From an uncultured Granulicella sp. (GTDB lineage: Bacteria > Acidobacteriota > Terriglobia > Terriglobales > Acidobacteriaceae): 45,963 nt of DNA. Location: positions 29,987-75,949 of the forward strand of contig CALMON010000223.1 of NCBI GenBank assembly GCA_937871785.1, written 5' to 3'. Position numbers and translations under genes: made by a program. Within the stretch, counting starts at the first letter, position 1; the number at the start of each line of letters is the position of its first letter. Positions 7,945 to 15,956 of the stretch are shown piece after piece. Under the pieces are notes generated by a model that saw only the letters and a program-made list of their open reading frames with translations, did no database searches and was not told the DNA's origin.

Positions 7945-8820
7945 CTACAGCACAACCTTGCTCAAGGGATACTCGACGATGCCGGTTCCGCCGGCAGCCT
8001 TCAGCTTGGGGATCACATCGCGCACCAGCGAATGGTCGAGGATGGTGTTCAGGGCCACCCAGTCCGGGTTTTGCAGGTGCGAGATCGTCGGGCTGTTCAG
8101 CGCGGGCAGCACGGCGACAATCTTGTCCAGATCGGCTTTGCGCGCGTTCAGCATCAACCCCACCTGCACCTGCGCGGCCATGGCGCCGTTCAGCATCAGG
8201 CTTAGCGTTTCAATTTTCGAGCGCTTCCAATTGTCGGCCCAGGCAGTCTTGTTTGCGATCAACTGAGTTTCGCTTTCCATCAGCGTTTCAATGATGCGCA
8301 GCCGGTTGGCGCGCAGGCTGCTTCCGGTTTCGGTCACCTCGACGATCGCATCGGCCAGCGTCGGCGGCTTCACTTCGGTCGCGCCCCAGCTAAACTCCAC
8401 CTTCACGGGGATGTTCTTGCTGGCAAAATAACGCTTCGAAAACTCGACCAACTCGGTCGCGATCGTCTTGCCGGCCAGGTCTTCCGGCTTTTGAAAAGGC
8501 GAGTCTTCCGGAACCGCCAGCACCCACTTCACGCGCGTGCGGCTGGCCTTGGAGTAGGTAAGCGACGTCACCCGCTCCACATCGCTCTGGTTTTCGAGCA
8601 CCCAGTCGTTGCCGGTCAGCCCGGCGTCGAGCGCGCCGTGCTCCACGTAGCGCGCCATTTCCTGCGCGCGCACCAGCATGCACTCGATTTCCGGGTCGTC
8701 GATGGTGGGGAAGTAGCTGCGCCCACTCGCGCCTATGCGCCAACCGGCGCGTTCAAACAGGGCGATCGTGGCGTCCTGCAGACTGCCCTTCGGGATTCCC
8801 AGCTTCAGTACCTGACTCAT
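7945..8820 (-). CDS. hisG: HisG, ATP phosphoribosyltransferase (long form)
   Basis: HisG catalyses the first committed step, ATP plus PRPP to phosphoribosyl-ATP. At 291 aa it is the long form with its own C-terminal ACT-like regulatory domain, so it should be hexameric and inhibited by histidine without HisZ. Motifs include [32 protein letters not shown], and the PRPP loop [16 protein letters not shown]. The regulatory domain spans about residues 212-291 ([26 protein letters not shown]). It is the second structural gene after hisI, 47 bp downstream. Confidence 0.96.
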   Translation of the reverse strand: MSQVLKLGIPKGSLQDATIALFERAGWRIGASGRSYFPTIDDPEIECMLVRAQEMARYVEHGALDAGLTGNDWVLENQSDVERVTSLTYSKASRTRVKWVLAVPEDSPFQKPEDLAGKTIATELVEFSKRYFASKNIPVKVEFSWGATEVKPPTLADAIVEVTETGSSLRANRLRIIETLMESETQLIANKTAWADNWKRSKIETLSLMLNGAMAAQVQVGLMLNARKADLDKIVAVLPALNSPTISHLQNPDWVALNTILDHSLVRDVIPKLKAAGGTGIVEYPLSKVVL

Positions 8821-8867
8821 GTTCTCGGTCGCGCCCCTTTGCGCTCGTTCGTGCGTTTGCTGCCTTT

Positions 8868-9230
8868 TTATACCGCGATGCCTTTGTAGAAGCAGCTCAC
8901 CTTACCTTCGTGGCAGGTCAACCCGTCGCCTTCGACCACGACTTTGAACAACAGCGCGTCGCTGTCGCAGTCGGTCGCCATTTCGACGATGCGCAAGCGA
9001 TTGCCGCTGCTTTCGCCCTTCATCCATAGCTTCTTGCGGGTTCTGGACCAGAAGGTTACAAAGCCGCTTTCCTGGGTCTTCGCCCAGCTTTCCTCGTTTA
9101 GGAAGCCAAGCATCAGGACTTCGCCGCTCCCGGCATCCTGCACAATGCCGGCCACCATGCCGCCGTCCTTGGCGAAGTCGAGCTTTATGGCTTCCGTGTT
9201 GCTTGCCGTAGCTGTACCCGCGTTCGTCAT
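8868..9230 (-). CDS. hisI: HisI, phosphoribosyl-AMP cyclohydrolase
   Basis: HisI opens the adenine ring of phosphoribosyl-AMP. The 120-aa protein is a stand-alone cyclohydrolase without the HisE pyrophosphatase domain. It shows the [35 protein letters not shown] core, metal-binding DCDSDALL, and zinc Cys residues in [14 protein letters not shown]. The ATG has GAGGAAG 4 nt upstream. It is the first structural gene after the His-rich leader and attenuator, so read-through of that terminator controls it and everything downstream. hisE is not seen in this window. Confidence 0.95.
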   Translation of the reverse strand: MTNAGTATASNTEAIKLDFAKDGGMVAGIVQDAGSGEVLMLGFLNEESWAKTQESGFVTFWSRTRKKLWMKGESSGNRLRIVEMATDCDSDALLFKVVVEGDGLTCHEGKVSCFYKGIAV

Positions 9231-9279
9231 GATCTTCCTCCGCGCTGCCCGTTTCCGCTTTGCCCCGTCCGTCGCGCAG

Positions 9280-9318
9280 CAAAACGCCCGCTCGCGGCTC
9301 TGGGCGCGTCAGCGGGCT
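9280..9318 (-). terminator. his operon attenuator terminator
   Basis: On the minus strand GCCCGCT (9317-9311) and AGCGGGC (9292-9286) form the outer stem, and CGCG pairs inside with CGCG. The hairpin is followed by GTTTTG. It begins 28 nt after the stop of the His-rich leader. The 5' arm with its preceding A (AGCCCGCT) can instead pair with AGCGGCGGCT inside the leader (9376-9367), giving an antiterminator. Confidence 0.8.
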
Positions 9319-9345
9319 TGTTGTCGAATCCTGTTGTGCGTCTTG

Positions 9346-9429
9346 CTACTTCGCCAAACCGGACACAGCCGCCGCTACGCTTCGCGCATGGTGGTTATGG
9401 TGTCCGTGGTGATGCCGCAGCCTGCTCAT
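9346..9429 (-). CDS. hisL: His-operon leader peptide (HisL)
   Basis: This 27-codon ORF is too short for the supplied track. It starts at ATG 9429 and ends TAG at 9346. The product is MSRLR, then HHHGHHNHH, then ARSVAAAVSGLAK: seven His codons in nine. It lies between a good sigma-70-like promoter and a terminator hairpin upstream of hisI. Its RNA holds CGGACAC inside the His codons, which pairs perfectly with GTGTCCG (9366-9360). The adjoining AGCGGCGGCT can pair with the terminator's 5' arm. This is the textbook layout for attenuation: His starvation stalls the ribosome, breaks the first hairpin, and lets the antiterminator form. No Shine-Dalgarno is evident; the promoter position suggests an almost leaderless transcript. 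Confidence 0.88.
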   Translation of the reverse strand: MSRLRHHHGHHNHHARSVAAAVSGLAK

Positions 9430-9437
9430 TGAGTTCT

Positions 9438-9466
9438 ACGCTACCGTCCTCCGGCGCGGCTGTCAA
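9438..9466 (-). promoter_or_regulatory. his operon promoter
   Basis: The minus strand has a perfect -35 TTGACA (9466-9461), a 17-bp spacer, and -10 TAGCGT (9443-9438). Initiation would be expected near 9431, only about 2 nt before the leader peptide ATG. The -10 is a moderate match (4 of 6). Confidence 0.6.
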
Positions 9467-9598
9467 CGTGGGTAGCCGGACGGTAACGAAATTGGAAAAA
9501 CTTTCGTCTCGCGCAAACTTTCTTTCGTCCTCTGGCGCACATGACTGGCGCGCTTTGCATCTCCCTATGAACGGCTACAAGCCGAGGAGATTGCACAA

Positions 9599-9859
9599 AT
9601 GCCAGATATGCGCGTACAAGCCGGAGAAGCTCAGGAAGATCAAGTCACAGCGTCCATCGAGAAGTACACGTCGCAGGTTCCGTCCAGCGTTTACCTGGCC
9701 CTTGCGGGTGCCTCGATTCTTGGTTCAGTTGCTTTCAAAATTGCCAAGAAGGGCGAAGAAGCTCTGTTCGTCGGCCAATGGGTAGCCCCGTTCCTTTTGC
9801 TCGGTATCTATAACAAGATGGTGAAGCAGCATGGCTCCGACGCCGCGACCCGCAGCTAG
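9599..9859 (+). CDS. Small membrane protein of unknown function
   Basis: This 86-aa protein, MPDMRVQAGEAQEDQVTASIEKY and onward, has a polar N-terminus. A hydrophobic stretch follows (VYLALAGASILGSVAFKIA, about residues 31-49), then a second one (VGQWVAPFLLLGIY, about 58-71). The ATG has GAGGAG about 8 nt upstream. It is transcribed away from the his operon, with about 170 bp between the two starts. No named family was recognised. The even codon usage and good ribosome site make it a likely real gene. Confidence 0.7.
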   Translation: MPDMRVQAGEAQEDQVTASIEKYTSQVPSSVYLALAGASILGSVAFKIAKKGEEALFVGQWVAPFLLLGIYNKMVKQHGSDAATRS

Positions 9860-9956
9860 GTTTTCTGTTCTGTTGCTCAAGCCCACTCGCATCACTTCTG
9901 CGGGTGGGTTTGTCGTCGGTAACGCCCACGAACCTTGCCGGGCTTGCAAATCATTT

Positions 9957-10616
9957 TTACCGCAGTGCGGGTTCAATCGGCAGGAAAGTGCGCTGACCGT
10001 CCTCCGCCACCGACACCGTGCCTTTCCCGATGTCGTAAATCCAGCCCGAAACCGAAAGCTCCCCCATAGCCATCGCACCTGCGACCGAGGGATGGGTTTT
10101 TAGGTGCTGCAGTTGTAGCAGGACGTTTTCTTCGGTAAGCACCTGTAGCAGGTCGCGCTGCCATTCGCGTTTTTGGTGCAGCGTTTCGGCAACTGTTAGA
10201 GCAGCCTTGGCGTTTGTCAGCCAACTCGTGACGGTGGGCATGGCCTTCACGCTTTCCGGGTGCAGCAGCGCCTTCATCGCGCCGCAATCCGAGTGCCCGC
10301 ACACCACGACGTGCTGCACCTTCAGGCTCTGCACAGCGAACTCAATGACGGCGCTGACACCGCCCAGCATTTCGCCGTAGGCCGGCACCATGTTGCCGAT
10401 GTTGCGGGTTACGAACACCTCTCCCGGTCCGGTCTGCGTGATTTCAATCGGATTGACCCGCGAATCCGCGCAGGCGATAAACAGCGTATGCGGACGCTGC
10501 GCTTCGGCAGCCGCCCGCTGGTACATGGCCTCCTGCGCGGGGTACACCTCGGCGCGAAAACGACGCACGCCTGCCTTCAACTGATCTAAAACCTGTGATC
10601 CGGGACCCGTTTGCAT
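9957..10616 (-). CDS. Beta-class carbonic anhydrase
   Basis: This enzyme interconverts CO2 and bicarbonate in the cytoplasm. The roughly 219-aa protein has the zinc and dyad motif CADSRVNP and the second zinc motif GHSDCGAM, with TRNIGN between them, all diagnostic of beta carbonic anhydrases. The end VSGWIYDIGKGTVSV is also typical. The track begins at a GTG (10628). I prefer the ATG at 10616 because it overlaps the stop of the redoxin gene by one base (TGATG). The two genes therefore form a coupled pair. Confidence 0.93.
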   Translation of the reverse strand: MQTGPGSQVLDQLKAGVRRFRAEVYPAQEAMYQRAAAEAQRPHTLFIACADSRVNPIEITQTGPGEVFVTRNIGNMVPAYGEMLGGVSAVIEFAVQSLKVQHVVVCGHSDCGAMKALLHPESVKAMPTVTSWLTNAKAALTVAETLHQKREWQRDLLQVLTEENVLLQLQHLKTHPSVAGAMAMGELSVSGWIYDIGKGTVSVAEDGQRTFLPIEPALR

Positions 10617-11266
10617 CACGCCCGCCACTTAATGTTGCAGCCAACGCTGGAGGTCTGGTTGGGCTCCGGGCGGCGGCCTGCGATCACGTCGTCCAGGGCG
10701 CGGCGCAGGTCGACCCCGGTGACCGGGTCGCCGTTGCCGAAATCTCCGCGGCGCGGCCGGCTGCCGTCCAACTGACCGCGATACACCAGCTTCATCTCTG
10801 CGTTGTAAAGAAAGAAGTCGGGCGTGCAGGCGGCGCCATAGCTGCGGGCGACCTCCTGCGTTTCGTCGAGCAGATAGGGAAAGCTCCAGCCGTTGCGCTC
10901 GGCTTGGTCGCGCATGGCGTCGGGGCCGTCCTGTGGGTAGTCGACAAGGTCGTTCGACATCATTGCGGCAATGGCGACCGGCCCGCGGCCGCCGTCAAAG
11001 TAGTCGCGGCCCAGCTGGCCGAGTTCGGCTTCCACATGCTTCACATACGGGCAGTGCGGGCAGACAAACATCACCAGCAGTCCATGCCGGCCTTTGCGCG
11101 AGGTTCCGCCGCCCGGCATCAGGTTCACCTGGTCAGTGGCGTCCTCGTCCCAGGCGAGCTCCGCAATGTCGTCGCGTCCCATCGCTTTGCCGGAAAGCAC
11201 ATCCACCAGCTCAAAAGCCGGCGCTATCGTTCCCAGCCCGACCATCATCGATTCTACGCGCGACAT
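10616..11266 (-). CDS. Thioredoxin-fold (AhpC/TSA-type) redoxin
   Basis: This protein of about 216 aa starts MSRVESMMVGLGTIAPAFEL. It has the redoxin layout: APAFELVDVLSGKAM, then MFVCPHCPYVKHVEAELG with a CPHC active site, then PYLLDETQEVARSYGAACTPDFFLYN with the cis-Pro TPDFF, and VYRGQLDGSRP. It ends SVGCNIKW, a signature of a thioredoxin-like family related to bacterial peroxiredoxins. The track start (11308) is extended; the ATG at 11266 follows a GAGGTGGA ribosome site. The beta carbonic anhydrase follows with a one-base overlap. The physiological substrate is unknown. Confidence 0.85.
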   Translation of the reverse strand: MSRVESMMVGLGTIAPAFELVDVLSGKAMGRDDIAELAWDEDATDQVNLMPGGGTSRKGRHGLLVMFVCPHCPYVKHVEAELGQLGRDYFDGGRGPVAIAAMMSNDLVDYPQDGPDAMRDQAERNGWSFPYLLDETQEVARSYGAACTPDFFLYNAEMKLVYRGQLDGSRPRRGDFGNGDPVTGVDLRRALDDVIAGRRPEPNQTSSVGCNIKWRA

Positions 11267-11369
11267 ATTCCACCTCACCCACTTTTCTGCTCTTCCTATC
11301 ATAGCCATTCACCGCCCTGGCCGCGGCACAGGGGCTATGTCGGCCAGGGGCTTTCCAGCCGCATCGCTT

Positions 11370-11397
11370 TTGCCGTACAGTGGTGGACAGCCATACT
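11370..11397 (+). promoter_or_regulatory. Candidate promoter of the S53 peptidase gene
   Basis: TTGCCG (11370-11375), a 16-bp spacer and CATACT (11392-11397) are found about 60 bp upstream of the peptidase ATG. It is a moderate sigma-70-like match in the divergent intergenic region. Confidence 0.4.
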
Positions 11398-11458
11398 CTC
11401 CGCGGTCCGTCCTCCTGCCTCCGGCCTGTTCGAGATGGTGAAGTGCCCGAGGACCCCC

Positions 11459-14400
11459 ATGCGTTCCACACTCCGCAGCTTCTACGCCATCGCTTCCTCC
11501 CTTTTTCTTCTCATTTTGTTCGCCGCGGGGCCGGTCAGCGGGCAAACCGCTGCTGCCGTGGCGGCCAGCGCCCGGGTTTCCGCGGCTGTGGAACCGGCTC
11601 GGGCCACCCCGCTCAAGGGCCACATTCCCCCGTGGGCGAACGCCGGCAACGATGCTGGGGCCCTTGCCCCCGATACCCACCTCGACAACCTGCATCTGGT
11701 TCTGCAGCGCGCCCCCGCCGTTGAAGCGGCCTTCGACCAGCTGCTGCTCGACCAGCAGAATCCGAACTCGGCGCGATACCACCAGTGGCTCACGCCGCAG
11801 CAGAATGCCGCGCAATACGGCATCGCGCCAGCCGACCTAGCCGCCGTGACCGGGTGGCTGCAAGGGCAAGGGCTTACCGGGGATGATGTCGCCGCCGGAG
11901 GGGTCTTCATCACCTTTTCGGGGCCGGTCTCGGCCGTTCAGAACGCGTTTGGAACGGCGCTGCACAACTTTTCGCACGCGGGTCTTTCCCTGCGGGCACC
12001 CACGCAGGAGCCCTCGGTGCCTTCGGCCATTGCATCGGTTATCGGCGGCATCGTCGGCCTGGACGACAACCGGATGAAGCCGCACAACGTGCACCGCATG
12101 GCGGACGCCAGCGAAGTAGCCGCATACAGCGCGGGAGCTCACCCCGAAGCCAATCTTTCCACCGGAGTGCACGTACTGGCTCCCGGCGACTGGAACCTGA
12201 TCTACGACAGCGCCGCGGCCATCTCCGGAGGGATCACAGGAGCGTCCATCGGCAGCACGAGCCAGCGTGTGCTGATTCTGGATTACGGCGATGTGGCCAC
12301 GGCCGATATCACCTCATTTGAAACGTTTTTCTCGCTCAATGTGAGCACGCAGCCGAACACCATTGTGCTCCCCGGGTCTACCGACCCTGGCCAGGACGGG
12401 ATCAACGGCTGGCAGGGGGAAGGCACTCTCGATATTGAGCGCGTCATCGGTACCGCCCCAGGCGCGGCGATCGACTACTTCGTCGCCGCCAGTTCCAACT
12501 ACACCAACACCTTCGGCCAGCTCCAGTACAACATCTCCACGCTCAACGATCCGATCGTCAGCATGAGCTTCGGTTCGTGTGAGTCAAACTCCAGCTCGTC
12601 GACCGTGACGTCGTTCGACTCGCTTTTTAAAACCGGGGCGGCACAAGGAATTGGCAACTACGTTTCTTCAGGGGATACGGGAGCAGCCGGCTGCGACGCC
12701 AACGGCTCCGCCTCTCCGGCGACGCAGGTGCTTTCGCCAAATGTCGTTTGCTCCAGCAGCTACGCCACCTGCGTGGGAGGAACCGAGTTTTCAGAGGGCA
12801 CGGGCACCGGAACCTACTGGTCGGCGAACAACGGGACGGGTTTCGTATCTGCCCTTAGCTACATCCCGGAAGGCGGCTGGAATGAAGCCGCCTGCACCAC
12901 CACGAACAATGTGACCTCCTGCTCTCCAGCCGCTTCCGGAGGCGGTGTGAGCTCGTCAATCACCAAGCCGACGTACCAGACGGGGACGGGGGTTCCCGCC
13001 GACGGGTACCGCGATACCCCTGACGTATCCTTCTCGGCCGCCGCAGGTCACGACGGCTATATCGTCTGCATTCTGACCGGCAACTGCACCAACGGCCACC
13101 TGTACGTCTTTGGCGGCACCTCCGCCGCGGCGCCTTCGATGGCGGGCGTCGCCGCGCTGGTGAACCAGAAGCTGGGCACCCGGCAGGGAAACCTGAATCC
13201 ACTGCTGTACGGCCTCGCCAACCGGACGACCAGCGTGTTCCACGACGTGACGATCGCCACAAGCGCGGTAAGCAGCTGCGCGGTGGGTGTCCCGTCCTTG
13301 TGCAACAACAGCACGCCCGCGCCAACCAACCTGCTCGGTGGACTTTCCGGGTACCTCCTGACCACCGGGTATGACCAGGTGACCGGGTTGGGCTCGATCG
13401 ACATCGGCAATCTCCTTACGTCTGCCGCGATCAGTCCCACCTCGCTTGTGGTCACGGCGACGCCCAACCCTGGCAGCACGAACTCTCCCATCGCGCTTAC
13501 GGCGACTCTTTCGATCTCTTCGTCGACGATTACGCCAACAGGAACGGTGCAGTTCTATTCGAATAACGTGGCGATCGGCGCCGCCGTAACGATCGCTTCA
13601 AGCAAAGCGACCTTGTCGAACACCTTTACCGCGGCCGGCACCTACAGCATCACGGCGGTGTATTCCGGCGACACGAACTTCGCTACGTCGACGGCGACGG
13701 CCTATTCCCTGGTCATCAATCCCGGCGCGTCCTTCACCCTGACGCCGAGCACGACGACGCTGGCGCTCGTTTCCGGACAGACGACGGGGAACACCTTCGG
13801 GGTCGCGCTGGTCTCAGTCAACAGCTTTGCGGGGACGGTGGCGCTCGGCTGCAGCGTCGCCAATGTGAGCGGCACGGCGGCCGGCACCTGCTCGGTGACG
13901 CCTGCGAGCTCCACACTCGCCGCCGGCGGAAGCAGTCAGCTTGCGGTCGCGGTCAATAGCACCGCCGGAACCGCCGGCGTGCTGAACGTTACAGTGACCG
14001 GCACCAGCGGCGGCACCACGGTGACCTCGGGTGCCGTCAGTGTCACTCTTACAGCACCCGGCTTCACAATCTCGACGACAACTCTGTCGCTCAAGGTTGC
14101 GTCGGGAGCGACCACCGGCAACACCGTTCCGTACACGATCGCTTCGACCAACGGCTTTTCCGGCACCGTCGCCCTTACCTGCAAGCCGGATACGCTGGCC
14201 ACGCCCCAATCCAGCGCCAATACGAGCTGCAGCTTCAGTCCGGCCAGCGTCACCGTGTCTGCAGGCTCGCCGGTAACGTCTACACTCATCCTGACGACGA
14301 CTCTCGGCGCGGGCGGCAGCTTCAACGCTCTTTCGAGCGGCACCGGAACCAGTACAGGGTCAGTGATTGCGGCGACCTCGGCGGCAACGCTTCCGGTGAT

Positions 14401-14950
14401 CGTGACGGCTCCAGGATTCACGCTGGCAGCCTCTCCCGCCACGCTTTCCTTCACGTCGGGGGCCGCGTCCGGCAACAGCGACACCATTACAGTAACGTCC
14501 ACGAACGGCTATGTCGGTGCGGTCGCTCTTACCTGCGCTCTCACTTCCAGCAGCGCGGCTAACCAGCCCACCTGCTCGGTCGCGCCGGCGAGTGTCACGT
14601 TAGCGTCGGGAGGAACGGGAACAGCGGTCGTGACGATCACATCAACCGCCGCGCACAGCGCTGCGCTGCACAATCCGTTCGGAGGCACACTCGGCGCGGG
14701 TAGCGCGGTCTTCGCCGTGCTGCTATGCTTCGCTCCGCTTCGCCGCCGCCGGGTTCTGCGTCCTTTGCTGGCCTGCGTGGCTTTGTTGGGGAGCTTGACT
14801 GCGCTTTCCGGTTGCGGGGGAAGCAAGACACCTGTGACGGTGAGCAGTGCGGGAACCTACACCGTCACTGTCACCGCGAGCGGAACCGCGACCGGAAGCA
14901 CCGTGGCCGCGGCCGGCACCGCGACCACCTTCACCGTCACGATCAACTAA
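11459..14950 (+). CDS. Secreted S53 peptidase (sedolisin/kumamolisin) with Ig-like repeats
   Basis: This 1163-aa acid-type serine-carboxyl peptidase has a signal peptide (MRSTLRSFYAIASSLFLLILFAAG) and a pro-kumamolisin activation domain to about residue 215. The catalytic domain runs to about 655. The expected catalytic set is visible: Glu321 and Asp325 in GEGTLDIE, Asp406 in SSGDTGA and Ser555 in GGTSAAAP. Then comes a Big_3-like domain (TPTGTVQFYSNN) and three repeats of about 100 residues, with NGFSGTVALTC-type cores. The end is a hydrophobic helix, a cluster RRRR, a second hydrophobic helix with a lipobox-like LSGC, and a last Ig-like strand set. The track start (10595) is much too early; ATG 11459 has GAGGA upstream. 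It probably degrades extracellular protein or remodels the surface. Confidence 0.92.
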   Translation: MRSTLRSFYAIASSLFLLILFAAGPVSGQTAAAVAASARVSAAVEPARATPLKGHIPPWANAGNDAGALAPDTHLDNLHLVLQRAPAVEAAFDQLLLDQQNPNSARYHQWLTPQQNAAQYGIAPADLAAVTGWLQGQGLTGDDVAAGGVFITFSGPVSAVQNAFGTALHNFSHAGLSLRAPTQEPSVPSAIASVIGGIVGLDDNRMKPHNVHRMADASEVAAYSAGAHPEANLSTGVHVLAPGDWNLIYDSAAAISGGITGASIGSTSQRVLILDYGDVATADITSFETFFSLNVSTQPNTIVLPGSTDPGQDGINGWQGEGTLDIERVIGTAPGAAIDYFVAASSNYTNTFGQLQYNISTLNDPIVSMSFGSCESNSSSSTVTSFDSLFKTGAAQGIGNYVSSGDTGAAGCDANGSASPATQVLSPNVVCSSSYATCVGGTEFSEGTGTGTYWSANNGTGFVSALSYIPEGGWNEAACTTTNNVTSCSPAASGGGVSSSITKPTYQTGTGVPADGYRDTPDVSFSAAAGHDGYIVCILTGNCTNGHLYVFGGTSAAAPSMAGVAALVNQKLGTRQGNLNPLLYGLANRTTSVFHDVTIATSAVSSCAVGVPSLCNNSTPAPTNLLGGLSGYLLTTGYDQVTGLGSIDIGNLLTSAAISPTSLVVTATPNPGSTNSPIALTATLSISSSTITPTGTVQFYSNNVAIGAAVTIASSKATLSNTFTAAGTYSITAVYSGDTNFATSTATAYSLVINPGASFTLTPSTTTLALVSGQTTGNTFGVALVSVNSFAGTVALGCSVANVSGTAAGTCSVTPASSTLAAGGSSQLAVAVNSTAGTAGVLNVTVTGTSGGTTVTSGAVSVTLTAPGFTISTTTLSLKVASGATTGNTVPYTIASTNGFSGTVALTCKPDTLATPQSSANTSCSFSPASVTVSAGSPVTSTLILTTTLGAGGSFNALSSGTGTSTGSVIAATSAATLPVIVTAPGFTLAASPATLSFTSGAASGNSDTITVTSTNGYVGAVALTCALTSSSAANQPTCSVAPASVTLASGGTGTAVVTITSTAAHSAALHNPFGGTLGAGSAVFAVLLCFAPLRRRRVLRPLLACVALLGSLTALSGCGGSKTPVTVSSAGTYTVTVTASGTATGSTVAAAGTATTFTVTIN

Positions 14951-14962
14951 GGAAGCGGCCAC

Positions 14963-15586
14963 TTGAGGACGAAATCGCCGTCGCCGGACAAAGCCGGACG
15001 TGCCCCGAAGGGGCAGGCTTTGCCGGTGACTGCGGTGCAGGGACTTACCCCGGGCCGGAGGTCTCCCCGGACGCTTGAGGATGCGGGACGGCTGTCGCGC
15101 AGTGCGCTTCCGCTTGGGCCGAACGGGCAGCCGCAATGCCGCTGGTGCACGCTCGAGATCCTCGCGAAGCGTCGCCGCACGTTCTGCTCCGACTACTGCG
15201 TCCATCAGTTTCGCCTGCGCTCCGACCCCGGGTACCTCCGCGACCAGGTGTTCGCGCGCGACAAAGGCATTTGCGCGCTTTGCCAGACCGATACCATGGC
15301 CGCCTACGCCGCGCTCAAGCGGACGCGGGGCTCGAAGCGGACGACGGAGCTCGAGATGTGGGGCCTGCGCTTCATAGGCAGTCGTCGCAGTTTGTGGGAC
15401 GCCGACCACATCCTCCCGGTCGTCGAAGGCGGAGGACAATGTGCTTTGGACAACCTGCGCACCCTTTGCCTGCTGTGCCATCGCGAGGTGACGGCGGAAT
15501 TACGGCTTCGCTTGCGGCTGCGAAGGCTCGCTGGCGGAGGTCCCGCCATTATTCCCGATTCGGTTCTCGTTCCAACTCGAAACTAG
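14963..15586 (+). CDS. HNH endonuclease domain protein with zinc finger
   Basis: This protein of about 207 aa starts with TTG, 12 bp after the peptidase stop. Residues about 59-80 hold a Cys pair motif (CRWC, then CSDYC) suited to zinc binding. Next are RDKGICALCQTD and the HNH core DADHILPVVEGGG, DNLRTLCLLCHREVT, where Asp-His, Asn and Cys-x2-Cys-His match the metal site. The first 50 residues are low-complexity and may not be real, since no ATG occurs there. The position might suggest co-transcription with the peptidase, but no functional link is known. The target (DNA repair, restriction or other) cannot be told. The end of the gene carries a weak ACT-type iteration. Confidence 0.72.
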   Translation: MRTKSPSPDKAGRAPKGQALPVTAVQGLTPGRRSPRTLEDAGRLSRSALPLGPNGQPQCRWCTLEILAKRRRTFCSDYCVHQFRLRSDPGYLRDQVFARDKGICALCQTDTMAAYAALKRTRGSKRTTELEMWGLRFIGSRRSLWDADHILPVVEGGGQCALDNLRTLCLLCHREVTAELRLRLRLRRLAGGGPAIIPDSVLVPTRN

Positions 15587-15706
15587 AACCGGCCGCGACT
15601 GAGTCTGGCTGCACGGACGACAACTTTCTGCGTGGAACCCTTGTGTATCGCTGTATACTCGAGGTAGAAGACCGGCACAACCAAAATTCTTTCGAAGGCT
15701 TTCCTT

Positions 15707-15871
15707 ATGAAGATGACCACGCGCATCGCGTTTCTCGGCTCCTTGTTTCTTCTTCCCGTCATCGCCCATGCCCAGAACGGCTGCGTGAACTCGCCGGAAT
15801 GCCCTACGGCCGTGCTGGGTCTGGTCGGAGCGGCGGGAGCAGCCTTGTACGCTCGCTTGCGCTCCAGGTAA
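15707..15871 (+). CDS. 54-aa exported protein with exosortase-like C-terminal tail
   Basis: This gene is not in the ORF track. The product begins MKMTTRIAFLGSLFLLPVIAHAQ, a clear signal peptide ending AHA-Q. A very short mature part, NGCVNSPECPTA, follows, then a hydrophobic stretch (VLGLVGAAGAALYA) and a basic end RLRSR. A Pro-Glu motif, a transmembrane helix and a terminal Arg cluster are the three parts of exosortase/PEP-CTERM-type sorting signals. Here almost nothing lies between signal and sorting tail. A strong terminator follows 18 bp after the stop, and the exopolysaccharide locus starts next, a context in which such proteins are common. The substrate-enzyme relation is inferred; no exosortase gene is in the window. 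Confidence 0.65.
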   Translation: MKMTTRIAFLGSLFLLPVIAHAQNGCVNSPECPTAVLGLVGAAGAALYARLRSR

Positions 15872-15889
15872 GGAAAGGCTTCGCTCGGG

Positions 15890-15920
15890 GACTGGCCTGC
15901 CGCTGGCAGGCCAGTCTTTC
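15890..15920 (+). terminator. Rho-independent terminator
   Basis: GACTGGCCTGCC (15890-15901) pairs perfectly with GGCAGGCCAGTC (15905-15916) around a 3-nt loop, followed by TTTCGTGTTT. This 12-bp stem separates the small exported gene from the exopolysaccharide operon. Confidence 0.88.
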
Positions 15921-15956
15921 GTGTTTAGGCGAAGGCGGCATGGCTGCGATACCGGC

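Noticed and set aside
10595-11458. The first 288 codons of the track ORF 10595-14950 as part of the peptidase
   Set aside because: This part is antisense to the redoxin and carbonic anhydrase genes. The signal peptide and ribosome site place the true start at 11459.
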